In this document: one piece after another, positions 1-7,478 of the stretch
How positions within the stretch are numbered: position 1 is the stretch's first letter
How the letters are laid out: every line of letters starts with the position of its first letter
IMG/VR virus record: IMGVR_UViG_3300036760_000512
Coordinates: 1-45,928 of that record
Source: a virus
DNA length: 45,928 bases
Direction: 5' to 3' (one strand)
Made by a program: the position numbers and the translations under genes
Notes under the pieces: generated by a model
Told to the model about the DNA's origin: nothing
The model's database searches: none
Seen by the model: only the letters and a program-made list of their open reading frames with translations

Positions 1-127
1 GGGGGGTGGGTCGGAGGCCGTACATCCACGGCATGGATGGATGGCTGTATGGATGGATGGCTGGATGGATGTACCACAGGAATCAAAGCGAGTCTGGAAA
101 CAGGGTAAGCGTGGGCGGGCTTCATGC
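1..127. repeat. Terminal direct repeat, left copy
   Basis: Bases 1-127 are identical to 45802-45928. A length of exactly 127 equals a common maximum assembler k-mer, so this is most simply the overlap of a circularly closing contig, not a biological terminal repeat. The overlap lies in the right arm of the large palindrome, a plausible place for an assembly graph to break. No gene is supported in 1-300: the reading frames there translate the ATGG tetranucleotide tract and are not protein-like. Confidence 0.95.
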
Positions 128-300
128 GATCCTGGCACCATACACCAGCAGCTCTGGCTGGCGCGGGAAAGATCTGCTAACCGCGCACTCGCTGCACTCT
201 GCACCACCCCACCTCAACAAAGGATCGACACCGTGTTTACAACAGACGAACATTTCATGTACGCTGGATCTTTCACGTTGCAAGATCAAGGAGGCACACA
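128..300. other. Non-coding leader before the small-gene cluster
   Basis: Together with 45496-45801 and 1-127 this completes a gene-free block of about 600 bp on the circle. Besides the palindrome it holds the dyad at 270-284 and a weak promoter-like TTTACA (236-241). No convincing -10 box follows at the expected distance. Confidence 0.6.
270..284 (+). promoter_or_regulatory. Dyad element copy 1 (CTTTCACGTTGCAAG)
   Basis: This 15-bp dyad has the form NTTKCA-N3-TGMAAG and is extended to GATCTT...AAGATC. It is followed at once by the AAGGAGG Shine-Dalgarno (288-294) of the gene at 301. It is one of eight related intergenic copies. Confidence 0.75.
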
Positions 301-498
301 ATGTGGGCAGTCGTCCGACTCGACCAGGTGCTAGCACTCTTCCAGCTCCTCAATGATGCAGAAAAGTACCGGAACGCACATAGTGTTTGGGAGTTGCTCT
401 GCATCGAGCGCATCCCTCAGCTCAGCGGTTCCAACTATGTCACAGGCAAGACGCTCAAGCAGATTGACAACCTCACCTTCTTCGTGGAGGCACAGTGA
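301..498 (+). CDS. Small hypothetical protein, first gene of the early cluster
   Basis: A 65-residue protein I do not recognise. The ATG lies 6 nt after a strong AAGGAGG (288-294), itself directly downstream of the dyad at 270-284, which fixes the start. The N terminus (MWAVVRLDQVLALFQLL) looks like an amphipathic helix; no signal peptide or convincing membrane segment is visible. Its TGA overlaps the GTG of the next gene by four bases (GTGA), so translation is probably coupled. It opens the run of small early genes. Confidence 0.75.
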   Translation: MWAVVRLDQVLALFQLLNDAEKYRNAHSVWELLCIERIPQLSGSNYVTGKTLKQIDNLTFFVEAQ

Positions 499-677
499 AC
501 TCAGAGCTGATCGTCCTCGAATACTACGAGACCGACGACTACTGCGGACTCCACCGCATCAGCTTCGACCCCGAAACCCGCGAACTTCACGTCGAGTACG
601 AGACGCTGAGTGGCTGGTATCTGTGCAACAGTTCTGCGCACCTCCCCACCATCAACGACGAGGAGCGCAAGCCGTGA
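495..677 (+). CDS. Small acidic hypothetical protein
   Basis: A 60-residue protein with a GTG start in a GTGA overlap with the preceding stop. It is acidic and aromatic-rich (motif EYYETDDYCGLHR near the N terminus) with alternating polar and hydrophobic residues suggesting a small beta-rich fold. No family is recognised. Its stop again overlaps the GTG of the next gene in the GTGA arrangement that marks real genes in this cluster. Confidence 0.7.
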   Translation: MNSELIVLEYYETDDYCGLHRISFDPETRELHVEYETLSGWYLCNSSAHLPTINDEERKP

Positions 678-1255
678 GTCCACTGCCCACGCCCGACCTT
701 GACGAGCGCTGGTTTGAAGCCCTGCGTCTCGCCAAGCCCCACCTCGGCCCTCTCGCATTCTGGCGCGTTGTACAGCACACCGTAGTCATGCCCTGTGTAC
801 CCCTGGGTGTGCATTCCAGTCATCCGTTAATCATTCGCTATATCACCTCTCCTAAGCCGACCATCGAGCTGGTTGTCAGTAGCTTTGCGCTGAGCTGGAC
901 ACCAGCTGAACAGCGTGAACTCCTACTGCTGGGCGTAGTCATAACCCATACTTGGCTGTCCGGAGAGGGAACGTATAACCAGCTCGCCCTGCATCCAGCA
1001 CACAAAGCACTGGCTAAACGAGTCGGGTGCTGCCCGATGCTCTACGCCAGCCCAAGCGACCGCTGGAACAACATCACGATGCACGGAGGCAGTGTCGAAC
1101 GCTTCCTCGACGCAGACGCACCACGCTGCGCACTGTGCGACCGACCGCTCAACTCAGATGATCCACCGAAGGGACACACCGCGTGTCAACTCTACGCCAA
1201 GACTGTGATAGCACAGTCCTACCTCAACGACCTACGAGTCACGGAGAACAATTGA
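674..1255 (+). CDS. Hypothetical protein with C-terminal Cys/His zinc-binding motif
   Basis: A 193-residue protein. The frame is open further upstream, but GTG at 674 overlaps the previous stop (GTGA) as its neighbours do, so I use that start. The first half is hydrophobic and unrecognised. Near the C terminus a CALCDRPL...HTAC pattern has the spacing of a small treble-clef or HNH-like zinc bead without the catalytic histidines. It ends in a TGATG overlap with the next gene. A nucleic-acid-related role is only an inference from the zinc motif. Confidence 0.75.
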   Translation: MSPLPTPDLDERWFEALRLAKPHLGPLAFWRVVQHTVVMPCVPLGVHSSHPLIIRYITSPKPTIELVVSSFALSWTPAEQRELLLLGVVITHTWLSGEGTYNQLALHPAHKALAKRVGCCPMLYASPSDRWNNITMHGGSVERFLDADAPRCALCDRPLNSDDPPKGHTACQLYAKTVIAQSYLNDLRVTENN

Positions 1256-1443
1256 TGTCACGCCGCACACGCAGGATTCGCAAGCTCGCCATCCAATACC
1301 TCTCCACGCACACAGACCGTGCGCCCGACGCACTAGCCACGGCCAGTCGCATCGTCGCTCCCTATCGAGCGAGACAGATCGAGCGTGTCCGTCAGCGCGA
1401 AGCCACCGCAGCGCAGCGTATCCGGGATACTCGCCATGCATAG
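1255..1443 (+). CDS. Small Arg-rich hypothetical protein
   Basis: A 62-residue, strongly basic, helical protein (N terminus MSRRTRRIRKLAIQYL). The ATG shares one base with the preceding stop (TGATG), and the end overlaps the next gene by eight bases. No family is recognised. Charge and size would fit a nucleic-acid-binding or host-takeover peptide, but nothing in the sequence proves it. Confidence 0.65.
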   Translation: MSRRTRRIRKLAIQYLSTHTDRAPDALATASRIVAPYRARQIERVRQREATAAQRIRDTRHA

Positions 1444-1762
1444 GCCACTTCCTATCGACACGCTTCGGGAACTCGAGAAGTATCGTACTGGTCAGCACCC
1501 GCACCCACTCGGCTCGTTCCTCACTGCCATCCTCGCCAACGATCTGGTTGGCGCGTTTAGGCATGCAGACGGCGACAATATCGACCTGATCGAAGCGTAC
1601 GCCTCGTACCTCTACAATCAGATGCCCTGCAGATCACACAACCCTGTTGTAGACATGTGGGGAAGCTATAAGGCAGTCTCGAACACGATTGCTCGACAGT
1701 GCAGGGCACTGACCTGCACTGACACGGCGTGTCCCATCGAGCCGAGCGTGTCCGATGAGTGA
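1436..1762 (+). CDS. Hypothetical protein
   Basis: A 108-residue protein. ATG at 1436 gives an eight-base overlap with the upstream gene; the frame is open further upstream but only as a shadow of that gene. It is mainly helical and has four cysteines near the C terminus (MPC, RQC, LTC, TAC), possibly metal binding. No family is recognised. Its end overlaps the start of the next gene by eight bases. Confidence 0.7.
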   Translation: MHRPLPIDTLRELEKYRTGQHPHPLGSFLTAILANDLVGAFRHADGDNIDLIEAYASYLYNQMPCRSHNPVVDMWGSYKAVSNTIARQCRALTCTDTACPIEPSVSDE

Positions 1763-1997
1763 CCTCGGCCTCATCCTCCTCCTCAGTGTAGCGTGTCTCA
1801 TCGCTTGGGACATCATCCTCCACAAATCAACCCACACCTGCAAACACACAGGCAAACGCCTCTACTGCTGTCCTTTCTGCGACGAGTCGATGGGCAGGCT
1901 GGCTGTCGAGCGTGGAGTCTGTCCACATTGCAGGGAGGTGTCAGCGTTCTACCAGCGCTGCGCTACGTGTGGTGTCGACCTTGACAAAGAGTGGTAG
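1755..1997 (+). CDS. Membrane-anchored zinc-ribbon protein
   Basis: An 80-residue protein with one N-terminal hydrophobic segment (about residues 4-20), then a cytoplasmic domain with three CxxC pairs (CPFC, CPHC, CATC) and an isolated Cys/His region, as in small treble-clef or rubredoxin-like zinc ribbons. No enzyme motif is seen. The arrangement suggests an inner-membrane-tethered zinc protein, perhaps acting on host or incoming DNA, but this is inferred. Confidence 0.75.
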   Translation: MSDLGLILLLSVACLIAWDIILHKSTHTCKHTGKRLYCCPFCDESMGRLAVERGVCPHCREVSAFYQRCATCGVDLDKEW

Positions 1998-2290
1998 CGC
2001 AGAGGACTCGCCTTCGGGCGAGCAATGCGGCAGTCAGGTTCCAAGCCCTGACCAAACGCATCACCGACAACACCAGCGCTCTCGCCCGAGACACGCTGGC
2101 TTGTCACGCACTACGGAGTCTCGATGACCACGCTTACACAGGCTTCCCACGAATGGGCCACTCGGCCAGCCGACGAGCGCTTTACCACGCTCGCAGACCT
2201 GCACGCGCACACCTCCGGCATCCGCACCATCTCCCGCGAGTCCTCACACATTGCACTCGAGGACCTGCGGGTAGTGACCAGCGAGTCTGA
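1991..2290 (+). CDS. Doubtful reading frame between two clear genes
   Basis: The 126-nt gap between the zinc-ribbon gene and the DUF932-type gene contains an open frame from GTG 1991, overlapping the previous stop by seven bases. It runs 167 nt into the DUF932 gene in another frame. The first 45 or so residues look protein-like (SNAAVRFQALTKRITDN); the remainder is a shadow. A shorter alternative frame (TTG 1981 to TGA 2127) would give the usual ATGA coupling but has poor composition. The gap may be non-coding. Confidence 0.25.
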   Translation: MVAQRTRLRASNAAVRFQALTKRITDNTSALARDTLACHALRSLDDHAYTGFPRMGHSASRRALYHARRPARAHLRHPHHLPRVLTHCTRGPAGSDQRV

Positions 2291-3239
2291 CGGACACACC
2301 AGCCCCCGGCTCATTGGCAAGGCCGGAATCCCCGCCGCCTTCACGCACCACAGCTTTGGCCAACTCTGCCGTGTCGTCGGCGCTCCCGCCGCGTACATGC
2401 GCACCCTCCCCGCCCAGCTCGTCAAGACCAACCTCAGCTACGCCCTTGCAATGGGCGAGCACACCCTGCTCAGTGAGCTCGGAGAGGATGGCAAAACCGC
2501 GAAGCTTCTGTTCGCACAGAACGGGGACTACAAACTTCGCGCGCTGACGGGCAACGGATACGCCAGGATCTGGAACGCTGACATCAGTTCCCGCCTCCTC
2601 CGCCTCGTCGAGGAGCGTCCCGAGTGGCAGCCAGCACCCGCCGCATACGACGGCAGCCGGGGACTCTACGCTGGCGACACCAACATGTTCGCCTTCCTCG
2701 TGGACAGTGACCGTCGCATCTTCGAGACTGACTCGCACGGTGGGCTGGGCAGGGGGTTCTTCGTGAGCAACTCCGAGGTCGGTGATGCCAGCTTCAGACT
2801 GACCACGTTCCTGTACAACTACATCTGCGGCAACCATATGGTCTGGGGAGCCAAGGGTGTGCGCGAACTGCGCATCCCGCACATCGGCACGGCGAACACT
2901 CGCGCATTCCGTGAACTCACCATCGAGCTCAAGGCGTACAGCGAGTCCTCCGGTACCGAGGACGAGCTGAAGATCGTCGCTGCTCGGCGCTACCAGATCG
3001 CCGCGACCAAAGATGCTGTGCTCGACGCCGTGTTCGGGCTGCGTGTCCCGAACTTGAGCAAGGGGCTGATCGAGGATAGCTACGACAAGGCCGAGCTTCA
3101 CGAAGGATGGTACGGCAGTCCTCGCACGGCGTGGGGATTGGCCAGTGGCCTGACCGAGATTGCGCGTGACCTGCCCCAGGCCGACGAGCGCGTCCTTGTC
3201 GAGCGCGCGGCGGGTCGGGTGCTGCAGATGGCATTCTGA
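2124..3239 (+). CDS. DUF932-type phage/plasmid protein
   Basis: A 371-residue protein. The N terminus (HEWATRPADERFTTLADL) and the central stretch GGLGRGFFVSNSEVGDASF followed by YICGNHMVWG match my recollection of the DUF932 family, common on phages and plasmids and of unknown biochemical role. Length is typical. The ATG sits at the end of the preceding small-gene run. A roughly 180-nt intergenic region with structured element A follows, so this gene probably closes a transcription unit. DUF932 members often sit near replication or recombination genes; function here remains unknown. Confidence 0.85.
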   Translation: MTTLTQASHEWATRPADERFTTLADLHAHTSGIRTISRESSHIALEDLRVVTSESDGHTSPRLIGKAGIPAAFTHHSFGQLCRVVGAPAAYMRTLPAQLVKTNLSYALAMGEHTLLSELGEDGKTAKLLFAQNGDYKLRALTGNGYARIWNADISSRLLRLVEERPEWQPAPAAYDGSRGLYAGDTNMFAFLVDSDRRIFETDSHGGLGRGFFVSNSEVGDASFRLTTFLYNYICGNHMVWGAKGVRELRIPHIGTANTRAFRELTIELKAYSESSGTEDELKIVAARRYQIAATKDAVLDAVFGLRVPNLSKGLIEDSYDKAELHEGWYGSPRTAWGLASGLTEIARDLPQADERVLVERAAGRVLQMAF

Positions 3240-3278
3240 TCGGCGGAGGTCGGGCGAGTCAGACGCGCTGGGCATCCC

Positions 3279-3390
3279 GCGAGTCTTGCTTCCGCACCGA
3301 TGCTGAATGGCGAGCGTGACTCGCCCGGTCTCTGTTCTTTCTTGCCTCACGTAGTTGCAGTTGCTTTTGCTTTTGCTTTTGCAGTTGCTG
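3279..3390 (+). repeat. Dispersed structured repeat, copy A
   Basis: One of three homologous intergenic elements. In the transcribed direction it has GCGAGTC (3279-3285) pairing with GACTCGC (3318-3324), an alternative hairpin GGCGAG/CTCGCC (3309-3325), the conserved loop word TGCTGAATGG, the conserved CTGTTCTTTCTTGCC, then CGTAG and six TTGCNN hexamers (3355-3390). The next start codon (3421) lies 30 nt downstream. The T-rich tail after the hairpin would allow terminator or attenuator activity. This copy has no adjoining NTTKCA dyad. Confidence 0.8.
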
Positions 3391-3420
3391 TTCCACCTCG
3401 CCCACAATCCTGGAGTAACG

Positions 3421-3669
3421 ATGACCCCGCAGATTACGAATGGTGTAGCACGCAATGAGATGGCAGCGCATCTTGCACTCCATCACGGCATCGGAACGTA
3501 CTTGAGATCCGGTGAACTGCTCAATCCACACTGGACAATCGTCGCAATGACAGCTGCTGTCGCCAGGCGGACTGGTGTGAAGTACCAGCGTGGCTTCAAT
3601 GGACTCAAGGTTGCATTTGCTGACCTTGATGCACTTATCAATGCGCTTCGTGCGCAGGAGCCACAGTGA
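3421..3669 (+). CDS. Small hypothetical protein downstream of element A
   Basis: An 82-residue protein. ATG 3421 is preceded by GGAG (3412-3415). The frame is also open through the hexamer tract, where a TTG start would add a leucine-rich leader, but the ribosome site supports 3421. The protein is mixed alpha/beta with no recognised domain; a central stretch (HWTIVAMTAAVARRTGVKY) may be a helix-turn-helix, weakly. The GTGA overlap with the next gene starts a new coupled series. Confidence 0.7.
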   Translation: MTPQITNGVARNEMAAHLALHHGIGTYLRSGELLNPHWTIVAMTAAVARRTGVKYQRGFNGLKVAFADLDALINALRAQEPQ

Positions 3670-4133
3670 CCCCCACGCGCCCCACCGAGCCGACGATGAC
3701 GGCGGGGGATGTGAAGCAGGCTACTGACGCACTCGTCGGCGGGCGTGGCCTCACGCATGACGCCGGTTTCTACGAACGCATCCTCGCCACTTACGCCGCC
3801 CTCCGTGCCCGTGTCGCGCAGGGGGAGAAGCGGATACGCTGGCCGAAGATGAAGCGCGATCTTGCGTGGTTACGTCGGTGTGCGGACGACTCGGATGGCC
3901 CAACGCAGACCAGTGCATCGGCCAAGCGCGTGATTGCCGCCCTCTCTGCCCCCGCCGCCACACCAGAGACGGACACGGAGTGCCTGAAGTGCGAAGACGG
4001 TGCAATCGAGTATCTCATTGACGGGAGCGCGAGTAAGACGGCGCGCACGTTCTGTTCTTGCCCGCGCGGTGTGGAACTGCGGGCCAGTTACCATAAGGCC
4101 CTTGAAGCGAAGGGCGAGGAGCGCGCACGATGA
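3666..4133 (+). CDS. Hypothetical protein with Cys-rich C-terminal half
   Basis: A 155-residue protein with a GTG start overlapping the previous stop (GTGA); ATG 3696 is a possible alternative start. The N-terminal half is helical and basic (FYERILATYAALRARV). The C-terminal part holds ECLKCEDG and later CSCPRG, a likely zinc ribbon. Its helical motif resembles one in the gene at 5171, hinting at shared ancestry. It ends in an ATGA overlap. Function unknown. Confidence 0.75.
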   Translation: MTPTRPTEPTMTAGDVKQATDALVGGRGLTHDAGFYERILATYAALRARVAQGEKRIRWPKMKRDLAWLRRCADDSDGPTQTSASAKRVIAALSAPAATPETDTECLKCEDGAIEYLIDGSASKTARTFCSCPRGVELRASYHKALEAKGEERAR

Positions 4134-4480
4134 CCGATAAGATGGCACCCGAAATGGAACGCACCCTCCGCGCGCTGTACCCGAAGGCGATGAGGTGGCG
4201 TGTGCAGGATGCGGAGAAGAACGTAGAACGGAACGCGGCGGTGCTCGCTGAGCTTGAACTGATGACCTCGGACGCCGACACCGAAGAGGCCGCGCAATGC
4301 GACAAACGATGGCACCCTTGGGCGATGCGGCAGGCGAGTGTTTGCCACGGCGGCAACGCCACGGAGACTGTTGCCTCTGCTCTCGCTTGGGCGCGTGGCA
4401 TTGTAGACGGGAAGCGTGCGTCGCGACCACTTACCACCCCGTCCCCCACCACGAGCGAGGGAACGCAGGATGCCGACTAA
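4130..4480 (+). CDS. Hypothetical helical protein
   Basis: A 116-residue protein, ATG in ATGA overlap with the upstream stop. It is highly helical and charged at the N-terminal side (MERTLRALYPKAMRWRVQDA) with a Ser/Thr/Pro-rich low-complexity tail. No family is recognised. The end overlaps the next gene by 11 bases. Confidence 0.7.
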   Translation: MTDKMAPEMERTLRALYPKAMRWRVQDAEKNVERNAAVLAELELMTSDADTEEAAQCDKRWHPWAMRQASVCHGGNATETVASALAWARGIVDGKRASRPLTTPSPTTSEGTQDAD

Positions 4481-4970
4481 AGAATGTCCACGCGCACGCT
4501 CTGACATGACACCGTGCGCTCTGAAAGACGGGAAGATGGCGCTGTCCGATGATGGCTATTGTGTCGGTTGCGACCAGAAGATTCAACCGTCGCCTAACCT
4601 CCCGCCGTCCACCGGACGGGCACCAGAGCCGCTACCGTGTCCGTTCTGCGGCGCGGAGCCTATCGTCTACCAGAGCCACCGTCCGGCGATGCAATGTCCG
4701 ACTGATGGCTGTCCGGCGCACAACGACGGAAGTAGGTACTTCTGGATCGAAATGTGGAACGCACGCACGTTTGATGTGAAGGTCTCGGACGTTGAAGAGT
4801 GGAACCGTCGCACCCTTCCCCCAGCGCCCGACCCCGCTGTAGTCGAAGCGGCGATAGACGAACTGGAGGAAGCCGCGATGGCCTACGAGTCCAATGACCG
4901 CCGCGACGCTACTTCGATCATCGCCGCCCGCGCCGCCCTCCTCTCCCTCATCCGAGGCACCAATGGCTAA
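4470..4970 (+). CDS. Lar-like restriction alleviation protein
   Basis: A 166-residue protein starting at ATG 4470 in an 11-base overlap with the gene upstream. After an N-terminal Cys motif (YCVGC) comes the hallmark of the Lar family: PCPFCG (about residues 56-61), a second Cys pair with CPTDGCPAH, and a terminal WNAR. The E. coli Rac prophage Lar protein modulates type I restriction-modification so unmodified DNA survives. A second WNRR occurs 20 residues on. The C terminus is an Ala-rich helix. Family assignment is from motif spacing; anti-restriction activity is inferred. Confidence 0.75.
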   Translation: MPTKECPRARSDMTPCALKDGKMALSDDGYCVGCDQKIQPSPNLPPSTGRAPEPLPCPFCGAEPIVYQSHRPAMQCPTDGCPAHNDGSRYFWIEMWNARTFDVKVSDVEEWNRRTLPPAPDPAVVEAAIDELEEAAMAYESNDRRDATSIIAARAALLSLIRGTNG

Positions 4971-5181
4971 GAAGATGCTAAAAGCTCCTATGAACCAGTT
5001 GGAGCATGACATCATCGCCACGTTGCGCGCGGGACATAAAGAGTGGCGTCCCGATCTAGCGTATCCTGAGAGCTATTCTGATATGCAAGGTGCGGTGCGC
5101 GGGCTCCTGCGAATGTTTGACGTGCAACGACTTCCGTTGCCGCGTGATCTCGAATATGAGGACAACTCCTATGTCGCCTAA
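4963..5181 (+). CDS. Small hypothetical protein
   Basis: A 72-residue protein, ATG 4963, overlapping the Lar-like gene by eight bases. It is basic at the N terminus (MAKKMLKAPMNQLEHDI) and acidic at the end, probably two helices and a short strand. No domain is recognised. It overlaps the next gene by 11 bases, so the run 3421-7471 is probably one translationally coupled operon. Confidence 0.65.
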   Translation: MAKKMLKAPMNQLEHDIIATLRAGHKEWRPDLAYPESYSDMQGAVRGLLRMFDVQRLPLPRDLEYEDNSYVA

Positions 5182-5668
5182 CTCCCCGCAGGCGCAGGGC
5201 GTCACGGCGGAAGACATCGCGCAACTTGAACAGCTACGCGACTCTACACCGTTCCCGTCATTCCGCGAGTTCTATGTTCGCATCCTCGCCGCCCTCCGTG
5301 CAGGACCGCAGAGTGAGGGGGAGCCGTTTGCGTGGTTCTTCCGGCACACTGGGTCGGGCGTGGAGGCAGTCTACTGCGACAAAACACAAGCCGCTGGTGC
5401 GCGAGCCATCTTTGGGCGGGATGGTGGATGGGTCGAAACGTTGCTGTACCCCGCCCTCTCCGTTCCCCCCGAGCGGGAGCGGAGGGATACGGAGAGGCTG
5501 GATAGTGTCAGGGATGCGGTGGCGAACGTCGAGTTTCGTGACAGCCGAGACTTGCCGTTCTCGCTGCTCGATGTAGCGGAAGATGGATTCAATGACGGCA
5601 TTGCCGCCGCCCTTGCCGCCATCGACGCCGCGCTGTCTGCCACAGAGGAGGCGCGGAACGATGGCTAA
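5171..5668 (+). CDS. Hypothetical protein
   Basis: A 165-residue protein, ATG 5171. Its N-terminal helix (FREFYVRILAALRAG) resembles that of the 3666 gene, and its tail (GIAAALAAIDAAL) resembles the end of the 6126 gene. A central beta-like segment (PFAWFFRHTGSGVEAVYC) has the look of a small adaptor or inhibitor. No recognised family and no membrane segment. Overlaps both neighbours by 8-11 bases. Confidence 0.7.
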   Translation: MSPNSPQAQGVTAEDIAQLEQLRDSTPFPSFREFYVRILAALRAGPQSEGEPFAWFFRHTGSGVEAVYCDKTQAAGARAIFGRDGGWVETLLYPALSVPPERERRDTERLDSVRDAVANVEFRDSRDLPFSLLDVAEDGFNDGIAAALAAIDAALSATEEARNDG

Positions 5669-5885
5669 AGATTGGCGGAGCGGTACACTCGTCGGCTCAG
5701 GCTACGCGATCATGGCGCAGGGTAAGGCGCAGATCACCGCCCGCGACAAGGAGACGTTGCGGAAAGTGTGGGCGGCGACCGGCAGTACGGTGGAACTGCC
5801 CGAGCACTTCATCAAGCAAGTATGCTTCGTGCTGCCGCCGTGGGAGGCCACCCCACCGGCCCCGAGCGACAGGGAGGAGACGTGA
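5661..5885 (+). CDS. Small hypothetical protein
   Basis: A 74-residue protein, ATG 5661, in an eight-base overlap with the gene upstream. Short basic N terminus, one amphipathic helix (KETLRKVWAATGSTVEL) and a Pro-rich tail. No family is recognised. The stop overlaps the following GTG. Confidence 0.65.
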   Translation: MAKDWRSGTLVGSGYAIMAQGKAQITARDKETLRKVWAATGSTVELPEHFIKQVCFVLPPWEATPPAPSDREET

Positions 5886-6133
5886 CCAAGATCACGGCAG
5901 GCCAAGTACGCGCCGCCACGAAGGAGCGGTGTTACGACTACAACGTGATTGCGATGGCGCTCAGCGACCCCGCGATCCAGCGCCTCGTCGTGACGGCGTT
6001 GGCCGATGCGGTAAGCATCGCTGACGGGAACCGCCCCCGCATTGTTTGGATACGGCACAACAAGGCAGTACGCTCTATCGTGCGAGTAGATGAAGTCATC
6101 GCCACCCTCTGCCGGGAGCCGAGCAATGCCTGA
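5882..6133 (+). CDS. Small hypothetical protein
   Basis: An 83-residue protein, GTG start in GTGA overlap. Compact, with alternating helix and strand and no low complexity (YDYNVIAMALSDPAIQRLV). No recognised motif. Its end overlaps the ATG of the next gene by eight bases. Confidence 0.65.
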   Translation: MTKITAGQVRAATKERCYDYNVIAMALSDPAIQRLVVTALADAVSIADGNRPRIVWIRHNKAVRSIVRVDEVIATLCREPSNA

Positions 6134-6404
6134 CCTCACCCCACTAGACGACGCCGTGCGGGAAGCGGCGTGGGCGTATGGCGCTCGCGCTCACTTGTGG
6201 GGAGAGGACAGTTGCTCCGCACTGGAAGCTCTCTCCGACCTTACAGCCGCAGTCGCCGCCGTCGAGCGCCGGACGGTGACGCGGTGCCGAGCGGCTATAT
6301 GCAAGATCATCGCGAAGCGACCCCCGGCCATCTACCCAGAGCAGCGGGCCTACGACGAGGGACTGGACGACGCCCTCGCCGCCATCGACGAGGTGACACC
6401 GTGA
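6126..6404 (+). CDS. Small hypothetical protein with Ala-rich helical tail
   Basis: A 92-residue protein, ATG 6126. The C-terminal motif YDEGLDDALAAIDEV is a pattern frequent in small phage proteins of unknown function and recalls the end of the 5171 gene. Mainly helical, soluble. GTGA overlap with the gene downstream. Confidence 0.65.
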   Translation: MPDLTPLDDAVREAAWAYGARAHLWGEDSCSALEALSDLTAAVAAVERRTVTRCRAAICKIIAKRPPAIYPEQRAYDEGLDDALAAIDEVTP

Positions 6405-6622
6405 GCGCCCTTAAAGAACAGACGCTAACGGTGGAGGATGTGAATATCTATTCCTGGCCCCGTATCACAGCAACCTACGCTGATGCGCGTGTCCTTACTG
6501 CACTCGTTGACGCAGCTGAGCGCTTGCGCAAAGCCTCCGACCCAGCCGACACCGAGCTCTACCTTGGAATGCTACACGCCCGCAGGATTCTTCTTACCTT
6601 CATCATGGAACGTACACAGTGA
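6401..6622 (+). CDS. Small hypothetical protein
   Basis: A 73-residue protein, GTG start. Helical C-terminal half (YLGMLHARRILLTFIMERTQ) with enough hydrophobic surface for dimerisation but not a membrane anchor. Base usage becomes less GC-biased from here toward 8542 than in 3666-6404, perhaps a separately acquired block. GTGA overlap with the next, very short gene. Confidence 0.6.
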   Translation: MSALKEQTLTVEDVNIYSWPRITATYADARVLTALVDAAERLRKASDPADTELYLGMLHARRILLTFIMERTQ

Positions 6623-6738
6623 TCGTCCATCTAGTCTGGCTCGGCATTGGTATCTTACTTGGTGTTTTTGGCAGTATATTTGTCATCATCGCGCACGAAG
6701 CTGCGCGTATCGGACGTCCACCAAGGCCTCGCCCATGA
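6619..6738 (+). CDS. Tiny single-pass membrane protein
   Basis: A 39-residue reading frame placed exactly between two overlaps: its GTG overlaps the previous stop and its TGA overlaps the next ATG. The translation starts VIVHLVWLGIGILLGVFGS, continues as one hydrophobic helix to about residue 26, then a basic tail (AARIGRPPRPRP). That is a classic N-out/C-in micro-membrane protein. The perfect fit in the coupled series is the main evidence. Possible roles are superinfection exclusion or membrane perturbation; neither is proven. Confidence 0.65.
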   Translation: MIVHLVWLGIGILLGVFGSIFVIIAHEAARIGRPPRPRP

Positions 6739-6953
6739 ATAAGCTTCGCTGCTCGCACTGCAATCTTTCAGGCTACTGGAATAAAGAGCGCACGAATGTT
6801 CACAACATCGCCTGTGCCAATGGTGGTGAGCGTGCGTATCGACGGCTTCTGAATCCACCCGCGCCACCGAAGGTTATGTTCTTCGCCAAGCCTGTGAAAA
6901 AGGCGCGGCGCATCTCAGCAACGCACATCCAACTTCCTCTGGGGGATCTGTGA
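6735..6953 (+). CDS. Small zinc-finger protein
   Basis: A 72-residue protein, ATG in ATGA overlap. N terminus MNKLRCSHCNLSGYWNKE has a CxxC, followed by a lone His and Cys (VHNIACANG), giving CxxC...HxxxC as in CCHC-type knuckles. The C-terminal half is basic (FAKPVKKARRIS). Probably a small nucleic-acid-binding protein; no named family. Confidence 0.65.
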   Translation: MNKLRCSHCNLSGYWNKERTNVHNIACANGGERAYRRLLNPPAPPKVMFFAKPVKKARRISATHIQLPLGDL

Positions 6954-7471
6954 GCTACAGTACCAATCCCGCTACGCTTCGTCGGATCGAGCGTAGCTTC
7001 GTTGAGCTCCTCGAGACCGGGCGATGTCGTTGGCGCACGCCCTCGAACAAAGCAGGGAACTGGGCGTACCGTTTGCGTGAGGGACTGAGCATTGCCAAGC
7101 AGTATCCCGATCAGTTCCCGCGCCTTGCACGTGTGGCGGCGCGTATCCAGATCCGTGTCATCAGTAGCCAGTGTGTTGAGGCTACGATCCAGGACATTCC
7201 GCTTGAGCTTCCGTTCGTTACAGACTGGTCTGACACCGTGCCAGATCTCGGGGAACATGTTGCGCTCACGCCACTGCAAGTTGTGATGCAGTATCACGGT
7301 ATGTCTCCGATAGTCATGCACAACGTAGACATGACGCCGGAGCTAGCACACAACCTGCGTGTTGAGGCACTCGCGCACGAAACGCCGCTGATGCTGCTGT
7401 ATGCGGCGTCTCAACGGACGCTCACCATTGCACTGGAGGATGCGAATGTTCCAGCGGAGGCCCGCCTCTAG
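6950..7471 (+). CDS. Hypothetical protein, last of the coupled series
   Basis: A 173-residue protein, GTG start. The first third is basic and helical (ATLRRIERSFVELLETGRC) with an RWR motif, the middle acidic. No recognised domain. It is followed by the dyad at 7479-7493 and the HNH gene, so the coupled series ends here. Before insertion of the HNH gene it was probably adjacent to the 8111 gene. Confidence 0.7.
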   Translation: MSYSTNPATLRRIERSFVELLETGRCRWRTPSNKAGNWAYRLREGLSIAKQYPDQFPRLARVAARIQIRVISSQCVEATIQDIPLELPFVTDWSDTVPDLGEHVALTPLQVVMQYHGMSPIVMHNVDMTPELAHNLRVEALAHETPLMLLYAASQRTLTIALEDANVPAEARL

Positions 7472-7478
7472 CCTTGAT

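Noticed and set aside
6-356. 116-residue open frame over the ATGG tract
   Set aside because: Translation of simple repeats (GWMAGWM) and no ribosome site; overlaps the supported gene at 301.
3355-3420. N-terminal extension of the 3421 protein through the hexamer tract
   Set aside because: Would begin at TTG with no ribosome site and give a Leu/Gln-only leader; in copy C the tract is read in a different frame, so coding is not the conserved property.
2244-3455. 403-residue - strand open frame
   Set aside because: Antisense shadow of the DUF932 gene; would run through element A and has no family resemblance.
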